64,000 nt of DNA, from assembly GCF_023023025.1 (NCBI RefSeq), contig NZ_CP095481.1:8507001-8571000 (forward strand). The letters run 5' to 3'. Source of the DNA: Amycolatopsis sp. WQ 127309. Lineage in GTDB: Bacteria > Actinomycetota > Actinomycetes > Mycobacteriales > Pseudonocardiaceae. Under the pieces are notes generated by a model. The model was given only the letters and a program-made list of their open reading frames with translations. It made no database searches and was not told the DNA's origin. A program made the translations under genes and the position numbers. Shown piece after piece: positions 11,787 through 19,878 of this stretch (the first letter of the stretch is position 1; each line of letters starts with the position of its first letter).

Positions 11787-12050
11787 TCACAGGTAGCGGT
11801 AGACGTCCTCGGTCGACAGACCGCGGCCGAGCATCAGCACCTGCAGCCGGTACAGCAGCTGGGAGATCTCCTCGGCGAGCCGGTCGTCGGACTCGTGCTC
11901 GGCGGCGATCCACACCTCGCCGGCTTCCTCCAGCACCTTCTTGCCCTGGGCGTGCACTCCGGCGTCCAGGGCGGCGACGGTGCCGGACCCGTCGGGACGG
12001 GTACGCGCGCGCTCGGCAAGCTCCGCGAACAGCTCATCGAAGGTCTTCAC
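11787..12050 (-). CDS. hisE: Phosphoribosyl-ATP diphosphatase
   Basis: This 87-residue all-helical MazG-type pyrophosphohydrolase performs the second step of histidine synthesis, converting phosphoribosyl-ATP to phosphoribosyl-AMP. It shows [29 protein letters not shown] (metal-binding glutamates) and [14 protein letters not shown], and has the usual stand-alone length. It is followed 35 bp later by hisG. About 110 bp separates it from ogt upstream, enough for its own promoter, although a read-through arrangement is possible. Confidence 0.94.
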   Translation of the reverse strand: MKTFDELFAELAERARTRPDGSGTVAALDAGVHAQGKKVLEEAGEVWIAAEHESDDRLAEEISQLLYRLQVLMLGRGLSTEDVYRYL

Positions 12051-12163
12051 GGTCTGCAGATCCTTCCACCCCGGCCGGGGTGACGCCGCCCCGGGCCGGT
12101 CCCGGTGCCGCCGACGTCACACCTTCGTGGACATCAGCTCCCGAGGGGTGGGAGCGACGCTGG

Positions 12164-12655
12164 TCAGAAACGGGCTTCGTGCTCCTGTTCGAAGTCCAGC
12201 AGGTAGCGCTTCCGTTCGAGGCCGCCGCCGTAGCCGGTCAGCGAACCACTCGCGCCGACGACGCGGTGGCACGGAACGATGATGCTGACCGGGTTCTTGC
12301 CGTTGGCCAGCCCGACCGCGCGCGACGCCGTGGGCTGCCCCAGCCGGTCGGCCAGCTCGCCGTAGGAAGTGGTGCTGCCGTAAGGGATCTCCCGCAGCGC
12401 GGCCCAGACCCGTTGCTGGAACGGCGTGCCCACGAAGGTCAGCGGCACCTCGAACTCGTGGCGCTGCCCGGCGAAGTACTCCTTCAGCTCGGTTTCGGCC
12501 CGCACGAAGATCTCCGCGCCCGGGCCGGGTTCGCCGAAGGTGAGCTCGTCCGGGCGATGGCGCTGCTGGACCATGTACAGCCCGCAGAGCGCGTCGCCCT
12601 GGGCGACGAGGGTGAGCGGGCCGCACGGGCTGTCCACCACCGTGTGGGAACGCAT
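12164..12655 (-). CDS. ogt: Methylated-DNA-[protein]-cysteine S-methyltransferase
   Basis: This 163-residue suicide repair protein removes O6-alkyl groups from guanine in DNA. The acceptor is Cys129 in the VPCHRVV motif. The helix-turn-helix region FQQRVWAALREIPYG and the arginine finger region SYGELA are also present, and the length is normal. It lies 21 bp downstream of the ada-alkA fusion in the same direction, so the two alkylation-repair genes should be coexpressed. RBS and start at 12655 are ordinary. Confidence 0.94.
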   Translation of the reverse strand: MRSHTVVDSPCGPLTLVAQGDALCGLYMVQQRHRPDELTFGEPGPGAEIFVRAETELKEYFAGQRHEFEVPLTFVGTPFQQRVWAALREIPYGSTTSYGELADRLGQPTASRAVGLANGKNPVSIIVPCHRVVGASGSLTGYGGGLERKRYLLDFEQEHEARF

Positions 12656-12676
12656 GATTCTCCTGTCGTGGGCGGG

Positions 12677-14143
12677 TCAGGCGGCGGGCATGCGGTTGAT
12701 GGCGTGGTCGCCGGTGGCCCACAGGTGCTGGGTGGCGTACGCGCGCCACGGGCGCCACGCCGCCGACCGCGCGACGACGGCCGCCGGGCCGCCGAGGCCG
12801 AGGGTCTCCGCCGCGTACTTGATGCCGAGGTCGGTGGGCAGGAACGCGTCCGGGTCGCCGAGCGAGCGCATCGCGATGCTCTCGACGGTCCACGGCCCGA
12901 AGCCGGGCAACGCGTTCAGCGCGGCGCGGGTCCCGGCCCAGTCGCTGCCCGCGCCGAGGTCGAGGCCGCCGCCGGTCAGCGCCTCGACCAGGGCGAGCAG
13001 CGTGCGCCGGCGGCTGCGCGGCATGGCGAGCGTCTCCGGGTCCAGGTCGGCCAGCGCCTCGGGAGACGGGAACAGGTGCGTCAGGCCGCCTTCGGGGTCT
13101 TCGATCGGGGTGCCGTGCGCGACGACGAGCCGGGCGGCGTGGGTGCGCGCGGCGGCCGTCGACACCTGCTGGCCGAGCACCGCGCGGACGGCGAACTCGG
13201 CGCCGTCGACCGTGCGCGGGACGCGCCGGCCCGGCGCGGCCGCGACCAGCGGGGCCAGCAGCGGGTCGGTGGCGAGCTGGTCGTCGACGGCTTCCGGGTC
13301 CGCGTCGAGGTCGAGCAGACGGCGGCAGCGGCTGGTGGCGGCCGGGAGGTCGCGCAGGTCGGCGAGCGTCAGCCGGCAGGCGATGTGACCGTCCTCAGGA
13401 CGCAGCGCGACGACGCCGTGCCCGCGCGGCAGCCGCAGCGTGCGGCGGTAGGCGCCGTCACGCCACTCCTCGACGCCCGGCACGCCGGTGGCCACCAGGT
13501 GCCCGAAGAGGTTGTCCGGGCACAGCGGCTTGCGGAAGGGCAGCCGCAGCTCGATCGCCCCGGCCGCGGCGCCCGGCTTGCCCTTGGCCCGGGTGCGCAG
13601 CTCGGTCGGCGAGAGGGCGAACACCTCGCGGACGGTGTCGTTGAACGTCCGGATGCTGCCGAACCCGGCGGCCAGGGCCAGCTCGGTCATCGGCAGCGTG
13701 GTCGTCTCGATGAGCGTCCGCGCGGTCTGCGCGCGCTGGGCCCGGGCCAGGGCCAGCGGCCCGGCGCCGAGTTCCGCCAAGACTTGGCGCTCGACCTGCC
13801 GGACGCTGTAGCCGAGGCGGTCGGCGAGGCCGCGGACGCCCTCGGTGTCGACGACGCCGTCGGCGATCAGCCGCATCGCCCGGGCGACGAGGTCCGCGCG
13901 CTCGTTCCACAGCGGCGAGCCCGGGCTGGCGTCCGGGCGGCAGCGCTTGCACGCCCGGAAGCCGGCCTGCTGGGCGGCCGCCGCGCTCGGGTAGAAGGTC
14001 ATGTTCCGCGGTTTGGGCGGCACCACCGGGCAGCTGGGCCGGCAGTAGATCCGGGTCGTCACGACCGCCGTGAAGAACCACCCGTCGAACCGGGCGTCCT
14101 TCGCCTGCACGGCCCGCACGCACCGCTCGAAGTCTTCGTGCAC
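12677..14143 (-). CDS. Ada-type regulator fused to AlkA DNA-3-methyladenine glycosylase
   Basis: This 488-residue fusion has three parts. The N-terminal Ada domain carries four zinc cysteines (34, 38, 65, 68); Cys34 corresponds to the methyl-phosphotriester acceptor of E. coli Ada. An AraC-type DNA-binding region (about 82-185) includes LADRLGYSVRQVERQV and ALAAGFGSIRTFNDTVRE. The C-terminal AlkA domain (about 195-488) has the helix-hairpin-helix LPGFGPWTVESIAMR and the catalytic Asp in PTDLG. It lacks Ada's C-terminal methyltransferase, supplied by ogt next door. It is expected to sense methylation damage, activate its own operon, and excise alkylated bases. Confidence 0.92.
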   Translation of the reverse strand: MHEDFERCVRAVQAKDARFDGWFFTAVVTTRIYCRPSCPVVPPKPRNMTFYPSAAAAQQAGFRACKRCRPDASPGSPLWNERADLVARAMRLIADGVVDTEGVRGLADRLGYSVRQVERQVLAELGAGPLALARAQRAQTARTLIETTTLPMTELALAAGFGSIRTFNDTVREVFALSPTELRTRAKGKPGAAAGAIELRLPFRKPLCPDNLFGHLVATGVPGVEEWRDGAYRRTLRLPRGHGVVALRPEDGHIACRLTLADLRDLPAATSRCRRLLDLDADPEAVDDQLATDPLLAPLVAAAPGRRVPRTVDGAEFAVRAVLGQQVSTAAARTHAARLVVAHGTPIEDPEGGLTHLFPSPEALADLDPETLAMPRSRRRTLLALVEALTGGGLDLGAGSDWAGTRAALNALPGFGPWTVESIAMRSLGDPDAFLPTDLGIKYAAETLGLGGPAAVVARSAAWRPWRAYATQHLWATGDHAINRMPAA

Positions 14144-14201
14144 GCCCCCAGCATCGCCGAGTCCGCGCGCCCCGGCTAGCGGAAAAGCGACATGGGGGTG
14201 C

Positions 14202-14864
14202 TCAGCCGAGCAGGGCCGTCAGCGCCCGCGCGTCGACGCCCACGAGCGTGTCGCGGAAGACGCGCCGCTCCCCCGGCTCGACGTCGACATCGTTCGGGAT
14301 CACCAGCACCGTGCAGCCGGCGGCGACCGCCGACGCGGTGCCCGGCGGCGAGTCCTCGATCGCGACGCAGCGCCCGGGCGCGACGCCGAGCAGCTCGGCG
14401 GCCTTGAGGTACGGGCGCGGGTGCGGCTTGTTGAACCCCTCGACCTCGTCGCCGCACACGGAGACGTCGAAGAACTCGCGGCCGATGGTGTTCAGCGCCA
14501 GCTCGGTCAGGTCACGCTCGGTGGAGGTGACCAGGGCCGAGCGCAGGCCCGCCGCGCGCACGGCGGCCAGCACTTCGCGGGCCCCGGGGCGCCACGGCAG
14601 CGCGTCGTCGAACAGCCCGGCCGTGCGGCGCCGGATCAGCACGCCCGCTTCGACGATCGCCTCCGGCGTGACCTCACGGCCGGCGACCTCGAGCAGGCAG
14701 GCGGCCGTGTCGTCCATGTTGGACCCGACGAGCGTCATCCGCGTCTCTTCGGAGAGCTTGCCGCCCAGGGCTTCCGCCGTCTCGTACAACGCGACGTCCC
14801 ACAGTTTCTCGGAATCGACCAGTGTTCCGTCCATGTCGAACAACACGGCGTCGAGACCGTCCAC
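14202..14864 (-). CDS. HAD-superfamily phosphatase (beta-phosphoglucomutase-like)
   Basis: This 220-residue protein has the HAD nucleophile motif DMDGTLVDS (Asp10, Asp12), motif II LVTSTERD, the lysine in FNKPHPRPY, and motif IV VAIEDSPPG. The cap domain (about 17-85) is of the C1 type found in phosphoglycolate-phosphatase and beta-phosphoglucomutase relatives. The substrate is unassigned. I start at GTG 14864, with GGAGAGGG upstream. It is divergent from the PAC2 gene and separated from ada-alkA by 58 bp. Confidence 0.87.
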   Translation of the reverse strand: MDGLDAVLFDMDGTLVDSEKLWDVALYETAEALGGKLSEETRMTLVGSNMDDTAACLLEVAGREVTPEAIVEAGVLIRRRTAGLFDDALPWRPGAREVLAAVRAAGLRSALVTSTERDLTELALNTIGREFFDVSVCGDEVEGFNKPHPRPYLKAAELLGVAPGRCVAIEDSPPGTASAVAAGCTVLVIPNDVDVEPGERRVFRDTLVGVDARALTALLG

Positions 14865-14994
14865 AGTGGATCCCTCTCCGGGGTCGGGTGGTGAAAGTGC
14901 CGGGGTTTCCGCTCCGGGCGCGGTCCCCGCACTCCACGGTAGCCGAGCCGGGAGAACTCCTCGACGGCCATCGGGGCGGCTGAGGCGCCCGCCA

Positions 14995-15019
14995 CACCGC
15001 CGGAGGAAGGCCGGCGGTG
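14995..15019. other. Perfect 9-bp hairpin in the HAD/PAC2 intergenic region
   Basis: CACCGCCGG (14995-15003) pairs with CCGGCGGTG (15011-15019) around AGGAAGG. It lies in the 245-bp gap upstream of both divergent genes, about 90 bp before the PAC2 start, so it is more likely a regulatory or leader structure than a terminator. Nothing else firm is visible in the gap apart from the PAC2 -10 box TAGGCT at 15098. Confidence 0.35.
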
Positions 15020-15109
15020 CGCCGTCCGGACGGGTGACGGCGGTAAACGGCGGCGACAGGCCGCCGGACGTGCTGAACAGCCTGGGCCCGGTGGTCGTAG
15101 GCTGGTCCG

Positions 15110-16021
15110 GTGAGTGAGCCCGTCGACGAGACCCCGCGGCCGCCTGGCGACCGCCCCGAACCCTCCCGGCCCTTGATGGTGGTCGCCTTCGAAGGCTGGA
15201 ACGACGCAGGTGACGCGGCCAGCCGCGCCGTGGAGCACCTGCAGCTCAACTGGGACGCCACACCACTGGCCGAGCTGGAACCGGACGACTACTACGACTT
15301 CCAGGTCAGCAGGCCCACGGTCCGCATGGTCGACGGCGTCACCCGCCGCGTCGACTGGCCGACGACGACGTTGTCGGTGTGCCGCCCCGACGGGTTCGAC
15401 CGCGACGTGGTCCTCGTGCAGGGCCCCGAGCCGAACATGCGCTGGCGCGCCTTCTGCGCCGAACTGCTCGAACACATCCAGCAGCTGGACGTCGCGACCG
15501 TGGTGACGCTGGGCGCGCTGCTCGCCGACACGGCGCACACCCGGCCCGTCCCGGTCACCGGGACGGCGTACGACAAGGACACCGCGTCGCTCTACGGGCT
15601 CGACCTGAACAACTACCAGGGCCCGACCGGCATCGTCGGGATCCTGCAGGACTACTGCGTCCAGGCCGGCATCCCGGCCGTCTCGATCTGGGCCGCGGTG
15701 CCGCACTACGTGTCGCACCCGCCGTCCCCGAAGGCGACGCTGGCGCTGCTGCACAAGCTTGAGGACATCCTCGACGTCGAGATCCCGCTGGGCGCGCTGC
15801 CGGAGCAGTCCGAGGAGTGGCAGCGCACGGTCAGCGAGATGGCCGACGAGGACGAAGAGATCAGCGAGTACGTCCGCGGGCTCGAGGAGCGCGGCGACGC
15901 GCAGACCGAGGTCGCGGAGCAGGACGTCAGCGGCGACAAGATCGCCGCCGAGTTCGAGCGCTACCTGCGCCGCCGCGGCCGCGGCGGCAACGGGGGCCAG
16001 GAAGGCTTCGGCCTCCGCTGA
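15110..16021 (+). CDS. PAC2-family protein (proteasome-assembly-chaperone-like)
   Basis: This 303-residue protein has the PAC2 fold: VVAFEGWNDAGDAAS at the N terminus, VVLVQGPEPNMRW, VTLGALLADTAHTRPVPVTG and a helical C terminus ending in Arg/Gly-rich sequence. It is equivalent to mycobacterial Rv2125, which lies in the same neighbourhood as mpa and mshC there. Archaeal and eukaryotic relatives assist proteasome assembly; the actinobacterial role is unproven. The GTG start is 6 nt downstream of TAGGCT (15098-15103) without a Shine-Dalgarno, consistent with a leaderless message. It is convergent with the phosphotriesterase-family gene. Confidence 0.88.
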   Translation: MSEPVDETPRPPGDRPEPSRPLMVVAFEGWNDAGDAASRAVEHLQLNWDATPLAELEPDDYYDFQVSRPTVRMVDGVTRRVDWPTTTLSVCRPDGFDRDVVLVQGPEPNMRWRAFCAELLEHIQQLDVATVVTLGALLADTAHTRPVPVTGTAYDKDTASLYGLDLNNYQGPTGIVGILQDYCVQAGIPAVSIWAAVPHYVSHPPSPKATLALLHKLEDILDVEIPLGALPEQSEEWQRTVSEMADEDEEISEYVRGLEERGDAQTEVAEQDVSGDKIAAEFERYLRRRGRGGNGGQEGFGLR

Positions 16022-16036
16022 GTCACCTGCGCCAGG

Positions 16037-16972
16037 TCACTTGAGCCAGCTGGTGGCGAACGCCCGGGCGGGGTTCGCCACCAGCATGGCCGTGACGACG
16101 TCGCCGCCGAGCAGCTCGGTGAGCCGCGGGGCGAGCGTCGTGAGCAGGTAGGACGCCCCCGGCTGCCGCCGGGCCGCGGCGGTCGTCGTGTCGCCGCCCA
16201 GCAGGATCTGCCCGCCGTGGCCGGCCTCGACGAGCGCTTCCAGGCCGTCGAAGAGCTGCCAGTCGGTGGCGTGATTGGCCCGCGACGGGCCGTCGAACCC
16301 GAGGAAGACGCCGGTTTCGGCGATCTCCCGCTGGAGGCGCGCGTCGGGGTTGCGGTTGAGGTGCCCGAGGATCACGCTCTCCGGCGGCACGTCCAGCTGC
16401 TCGCACAGCAGGTGGACCGTCTCGAGCGCCGCGGTGCCGAGCTCCAGGTGCACGGCGATCGTGGCCCCGGTCTCCTGGTGGGCGACCGCGGCGGCGGTCA
16501 TCGTCAGCCGCGCGTGGGAGTCGATCGTGTGGAACGCGCCGGCGACCTTGACCAGCCCGGCGCGCGGGCCGGTGCGCGGCTCGTCCGGCAGGTCCGCGGG
16601 CTGGGTGCCCTCGGTCAGGTCGGCGACGAACTCGCGCACGAGGCCGTCGATCACCCGGTCGAGGACGGCCGGGTCGTAGTGCTCCGCGCGGTGCAGGCCG
16701 GTGGCCGCGACCACGTGCACGCCGAGCTCCCGCGACATCCAGGCGAGTTCCCGGGTCCGGCGCGTGAGGCCGTACGGCGTCCACTGGACGAGCGCCGAGC
16801 CGCCCCGCACCTTGAACTCGAGGAGCGCTTCCGTGGCGGCGGTCGGGTCGTCCAGCTCCTGGCCCGGCAGCAGTTTCGAGGCGAAGAAGAGGTGGTCGTG
16901 CGCGTTCGTCACGCCCAGTTCGGCCGGATCGATGTCACCCAGCACCGTCCGGACCTGCGGTTCAGCGGTCAT
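16037..16972 (-). CDS. Phosphotriesterase-family metal-dependent hydrolase
   Basis: This is a 311-residue amidohydrolase-superfamily TIM barrel. The binuclear metal ligands are all visible: His25 and His27 (NAHDHLFF), the carboxylatable Lys142 (GLVKVAG), His175, His204 and Asp261 (LLGGDTT). Members hydrolyse lactones, sulfates or phosphotriesters; the substrate here is unknown. The ATG at 16972 lies 7 nt after TACACT, and that box is half of a 23-bp palindrome shared with the divergent CGNR regulator. Repression by that regulator, relieved by the substrate, is a reasonable inference. The 3' end converges on the PAC2 gene. Confidence 0.87.
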   Translation of the reverse strand: MTAEPQVRTVLGDIDPAELGVTNAHDHLFFASKLLPGQELDDPTAATEALLEFKVRGGSALVQWTPYGLTRRTRELAWMSRELGVHVVAATGLHRAEHYDPAVLDRVIDGLVREFVADLTEGTQPADLPDEPRTGPRAGLVKVAGAFHTIDSHARLTMTAAAVAHQETGATIAVHLELGTAALETVHLLCEQLDVPPESVILGHLNRNPDARLQREIAETGVFLGFDGPSRANHATDWQLFDGLEALVEAGHGGQILLGGDTTTAAARRQPGASYLLTTLAPRLTELLGGDVVTAMLVANPARAFATSWLK

Positions 16973-16980
16973 GCCGTCGA

Positions 16981-17003
16981 GTGTAACGGCTGACCCGTTA
17001 CAC
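16981..17003. promoter_or_regulatory. Palindromic operator overlapping two divergent leaderless promoters
   Basis: GTGTAACGG-CTGAC-CCGTTACAC has perfect 9-bp arms. Read outward, each arm continues CCGTTACACT, and TACACT is a -10 box 6 nt before the CGNR-protein ATG (17011) and 7 nt before the hydrolase ATG (16972). One dimeric repressor bound here would cover both -10 elements. The arrangement suggests autoregulation by the CGNR protein. Confidence 0.75.
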
Positions 17004-17010
17004 TGCGACC

Positions 17011-17562
17011 ATGCCCGACGATCACGCCTTCCGCTTCGACAGCGGCGCCCCCTGGCTCGACCTCATGGCCACCCGCGGCCGCTGCTTCGGGGCGAGCCCG
17101 GTGGAACGGATGCCGACGCGGGACCGGCTGGCCGAGTGGCTCGCCGAAGTCGGGCTGACACCCCTCGCCCGGGTCACCGAGGCCGACGTCGAGGCGGCGC
17201 ACCGGCTGCGCGAAGCGGTGCGCGAACTGGCGCTCGGCGCGGTCGACGGGCTCGCGCCGCGGGCCGATCAGGTGCGGGCGCTGACGACGTTCTTCCGGGC
17301 CGAGCCGATGCACCTGGCCGCGCTCGACCGGCTCCACCGCAGCGCCCCGGCGACGGCGGCCGACGCCTTGAGCAGGCTCGCGCTGCAGGCGGCCGACTGG
17401 CTCACCGGCCCCCTGCGCGCCGACCTGCGGGCCTGCCCGGAGCAGGACTGCCGGGGCGTGTTCGCCGACCCGGGCGGCCGACGCCGCTGGTGCCCCTCCC
17501 CGGCATGCGCCAGCCGCGGCCGCGTCCGCGCACTCAGGGAGCGCCGCCGCGCCGAGTCCTGA
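17011..17562 (+). CDS. CGNR zinc-finger/ABATE-domain transcriptional regulator
   Basis: This 183-residue protein has an N-terminal ABATE-like ligand domain (residues 1-about 130) and a C-terminal zinc finger with Cys142, Cys147, Cys161 and Cys166 (CRGVF, RRRWCP, CASRGRVRALRERRR). The eponymous C-G-N-R is C-A-S-R here, a conservative variant. Proteins of this family are predicted stress- or metabolite-responsive regulators. It is divergently transcribed from the phosphotriesterase-family hydrolase across a 38-bp gap filled by a perfect palindrome, which marks it as the likely binder. The message is probably leaderless. Confidence 0.85.
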   Translation: MPDDHAFRFDSGAPWLDLMATRGRCFGASPVERMPTRDRLAEWLAEVGLTPLARVTEADVEAAHRLREAVRELALGAVDGLAPRADQVRALTTFFRAEPMHLAALDRLHRSAPATAADALSRLALQAADWLTGPLRADLRACPEQDCRGVFADPGGRRRWCPSPACASRGRVRALRERRRAES

Positions 17563-17776
17563 CGACTGCCCCCACGCCGGTCCGCGCGACCGTCGCGACC
17601 GACCGGAAGTCGCCGACCGAAACCGCGGTCGCGCCGACCCGTCCCGACGTGGCGACCTCGATCCGGGCGCGGGCCGAGATGTCCGTCCACGGCGAGGTCG
17701 TCTGGACCCGCACGGCGCCGGAACCGGCCCCGCTCGTTCGGGTGAACCGGATGCGGAGGTCGTAACTCCGGAACAC
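17534..17776 (-). CDS. Possible small ORF downstream of the metallophosphoesterase gene
   Basis: An 80-codon frame starts at GTG 17776 and encodes an Arg/Ser/Thr/Val-rich peptide beginning FRSYDLRIRFTRTSG. It would overlap the 3' end of the convergent CGNR gene by 29 bp. Its predicted start lies inside a small hairpin after the metallophosphoesterase stop. I recognise no family, and the codon pattern is only moderately persuasive. It may be non-coding; without it, 17563-17806 holds only the hairpin. Confidence 0.2.
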   Translation of the reverse strand: MFRSYDLRIRFTRTSGAGSGAVRVQTTSPWTDISARARIEVATSGRVGATAVSVGDFRSVATVARTGVGAVVRTRRGGAP

Positions 17777-17792
17777 TTTCTCGGCGAAAGTG
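17774..17792. terminator. Hairpin after the metallophosphoesterase gene
   Basis: CACTTTC-TCGGC-GAAAGTG forms a perfect 7-bp stem 14 nt beyond the stop of the minus-strand metallophosphoesterase gene. It is short and lacks a U tract, so its terminating strength is uncertain. Confidence 0.4.
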
Positions 17793-17806
17793 CGCCTCGC
17801 GGCGGC

Positions 17807-18640
17807 TCAGGCGGGCCAGAGGATGCGGCGCATCGGCACCGCGCCCCGGGCGCGCTTGCGCCACTCGCGCGGGTAGCCCAGCGAGACCTCTTCGAAGCGG
17901 ACGCCGTCGGCTTCGGTGGTGCGCGGGATGTGCAGGTGGCCGTACACCGCGATCTCGGCGCGGTAGCGCAGGTGCCAGTCCTCGGTCTTGGTCGACCCGC
18001 ACCACAACGCGAACTCCGGCCAGTACAGCGGCGCGGTCGGGTGGCGGTGCAGCGGCCAGTGCGACATCAGGATCGTGCCGTGGTCATCGGGGATCGCGTC
18101 GAGCCGCTCGGTGCTGATCTTCAGCCGGTCGGCGCACCAGGCCTGGCGGCTGGGGTACGGGTCCGGGTGCAGGAAGTACTCGTCGGTGCAGACCACGCCG
18201 GCCTCGCGGGCCTGGCGCAGCGCCTCCTCCAGCGACTTGCCCTCCGCCGCCGGGGTCCGCCAGCTGTAGTCGTAGAGCAGGAACAGCGGCGCGATCGTCA
18301 GCGGCCGCGAACCGTACTGCCACACCGGGTACTCGTCCTCGGGGGTGAGCACGCCGATCTCGCGGCACCCCTCGACGAGGTGCTCGTAGCGCGCCTGGCC
18401 GCGCAGCTGGCAGTCGTCGTTCTTCGTGGTCCACAGCTCGTGGTTGCCCGGCACCCAGACGACCTTCGCGAACCGCTCGCGCAACGTCTTCAGCGTCGCG
18501 ATCGTGACGTCGGCCCGCTCGGCGACGTCGCCCGCCACGAGCAGCCAGTCTGCGGGCGTCTCGGGCACGACGGAGTCGAGGATCGGGCCGTTGCCCTCGT
18601 GGGTCACGTGGAGGTCGCTGGTGGCGAAGAGGTGCGGCAC
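17807..18640 (-). CDS. Calcineurin-like metallophosphoesterase
   Basis: This 277-residue phosphoesterase has the canonical dinuclear motifs in order: SDLHVTH (D-x-H), VAGDVAE (GD), VPGNHELW (GNHE), a later ILMSHWPLH and the final YGHLHIPR (GH-x-H). Substrates range from cyclic nucleotides to phosphoproteins and cannot be inferred. The GTG at 18640 is chosen because it leaves the D-x-H motif near the N terminus and lies 6 nt after a TACGGT box. The start overlaps the last 37 bp of the upstream MFS gene, so it may also be read from the ArsR-MFS transcript. Confidence 0.87.
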   Translation of the reverse strand: MPHLFATSDLHVTHEGNGPILDSVVPETPADWLLVAGDVAERADVTIATLKTLRERFAKVVWVPGNHELWTTKNDDCQLRGQARYEHLVEGCREIGVLTPEDEYPVWQYGSRPLTIAPLFLLYDYSWRTPAAEGKSLEEALRQAREAGVVCTDEYFLHPDPYPSRQAWCADRLKISTERLDAIPDDHGTILMSHWPLHRHPTAPLYWPEFALWCGSTKTEDWHLRYRAEIAVYGHLHIPRTTEADGVRFEEVSLGYPREWRKRARGAVPMRRILWPA

Positions 18641-19878
18641 CCCTCCACCGTAGCCACCACCCTTTCGGGTACGTCCCCGAACCGGGTGATTCGGCGGGTT
18701 TTCCGCACGAGCATCAGGACGCCGGCGAGGACGTAGACCCCGGCCTGGACGTCCAGCAGCACCGCGGGCCCGGTCGTGGCGACCAGGGTCCCGGCCGCCA
18801 GCGCGCCGATGGTGCTGAACGTCGCCATGACGGCGAACGTCGTGCTCAGCACCCGGCCCGCCCGCTCCGGCGCGACCGCGCTCTGGATCTCCGACAGCAC
18901 GCCGGCGCCGACGACCACGCCGGGTGCGCCCACCAGCACGAACAGCCCCACGTAGACGCCCAGCGCGGTCGTCGCCAGCGCCAGGTTCCAGATCACCGCG
19001 GAGACCAGGCCCAGCACGATCGAGCCCCAGCCCAGCAGCCTGGCCGGCGCCACCCGGCGCGCCACGGTCGCGATGGCGAAGCCCGCCGCGAGCCCGCCGA
19101 CCGCCTGCACACCGCGCAGCAGGCCCGCGTCGGCCTCGCTGCCGCCGAGCACCTGCAGCACGAACACCACGAACAGCACCAGGAACATGCCCTGGGCCAG
19201 CGAGGTGAGCACCACGGCGAGCCCGGTCCGCCACAACCGGCGGTTGTGCGTCAGTTCCCGCAGCCCGTCCAGCCACGCTTGCACCACCGGTTCGGGTGCC
19301 GCGGCCGGCGCGGGCGCGCTCACCCGGCGGAACGGCTTCGCCAGCAGGCCCGCGGCGACGACCAGCACGATCAGGTAGCCGGTGATGACGTCGGCGAGTC
19401 CCCCGAAGCCCAGCAGCGCGCCCCCGGCCCAGCCGCCGGCCAGCCGGGCGACGCTGCCGTTCACGCTCATCAGCCCGTTCGCGCCGGTGACCTCCTCGAC
19501 GCCGACCAGCTCCGGGACCAGCGCGTTGCGCGCCGGCTCGAACACCGACGCGAGCGCCGCCTGAGCCGCCATCACCGCGTACACGACGGCGATCCCCGGC
19601 TCGGCCAGCAGCGGCAGCGCGACGACGGCGAGGCCGCAGCAGACGCCGAACAGCACCGCCCGCCGGTTCCAGCGGTCGGCGACCACGCCGGCGACCGGGC
19701 TGAGCAGGACCGCGGGCAGCAGGCCGAGCACGATGCTCAGCGCCGTCGACGCCGCGGACCCGGTGCGCTGGAAGACGTAGACCGGCAGCGCGACCTGCAG
19801 CATCCACTCGGCCGTCTCGCCGAAGAACGCGGCCACCCACAACCGCGCGAACGCGGGTACCCCCAGCAGCTGCTTCAT
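18604..19878 (-). CDS. MFS transporter (MFS_3/enterobactin-exporter-like)
   Basis: This is a 424-residue membrane protein with about 12 helices. It has the loop-2/3 signature GVVADRWNRRAV and FEPARNALVPELV, characteristic of the MFS_3-type exporters that include EntS and many drug/siderophore exporters of actinobacteria. The ATG at 19878 is preceded by GGCGGAGGA and overlaps the upstream ArsR-family gene by 4 bp, so the two form an operon. A drug or metabolite sensed by the regulator is the likely substrate. The 3' end overlaps the metallophosphoesterase gene. Confidence 0.87.
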   Translation of the reverse strand: MKQLLGVPAFARLWVAAFFGETAEWMLQVALPVYVFQRTGSAASTALSIVLGLLPAVLLSPVAGVVADRWNRRAVLFGVCCGLAVVALPLLAEPGIAVVYAVMAAQAALASVFEPARNALVPELVGVEEVTGANGLMSVNGSVARLAGGWAGGALLGFGGLADVITGYLIVLVVAAGLLAKPFRRVSAPAPAAAPEPVVQAWLDGLRELTHNRRLWRTGLAVVLTSLAQGMFLVLFVVFVLQVLGGSEADAGLLRGVQAVGGLAAGFAIATVARRVAPARLLGWGSIVLGLVSAVIWNLALATTALGVYVGLFVLVGAPGVVVGAGVLSEIQSAVAPERAGRVLSTTFAVMATFSTIGALAAGTLVATTGPAVLLDVQAGVYVLAGVLMLVRKTRRITRFGDVPERVVATVEGCRTSSPPATST

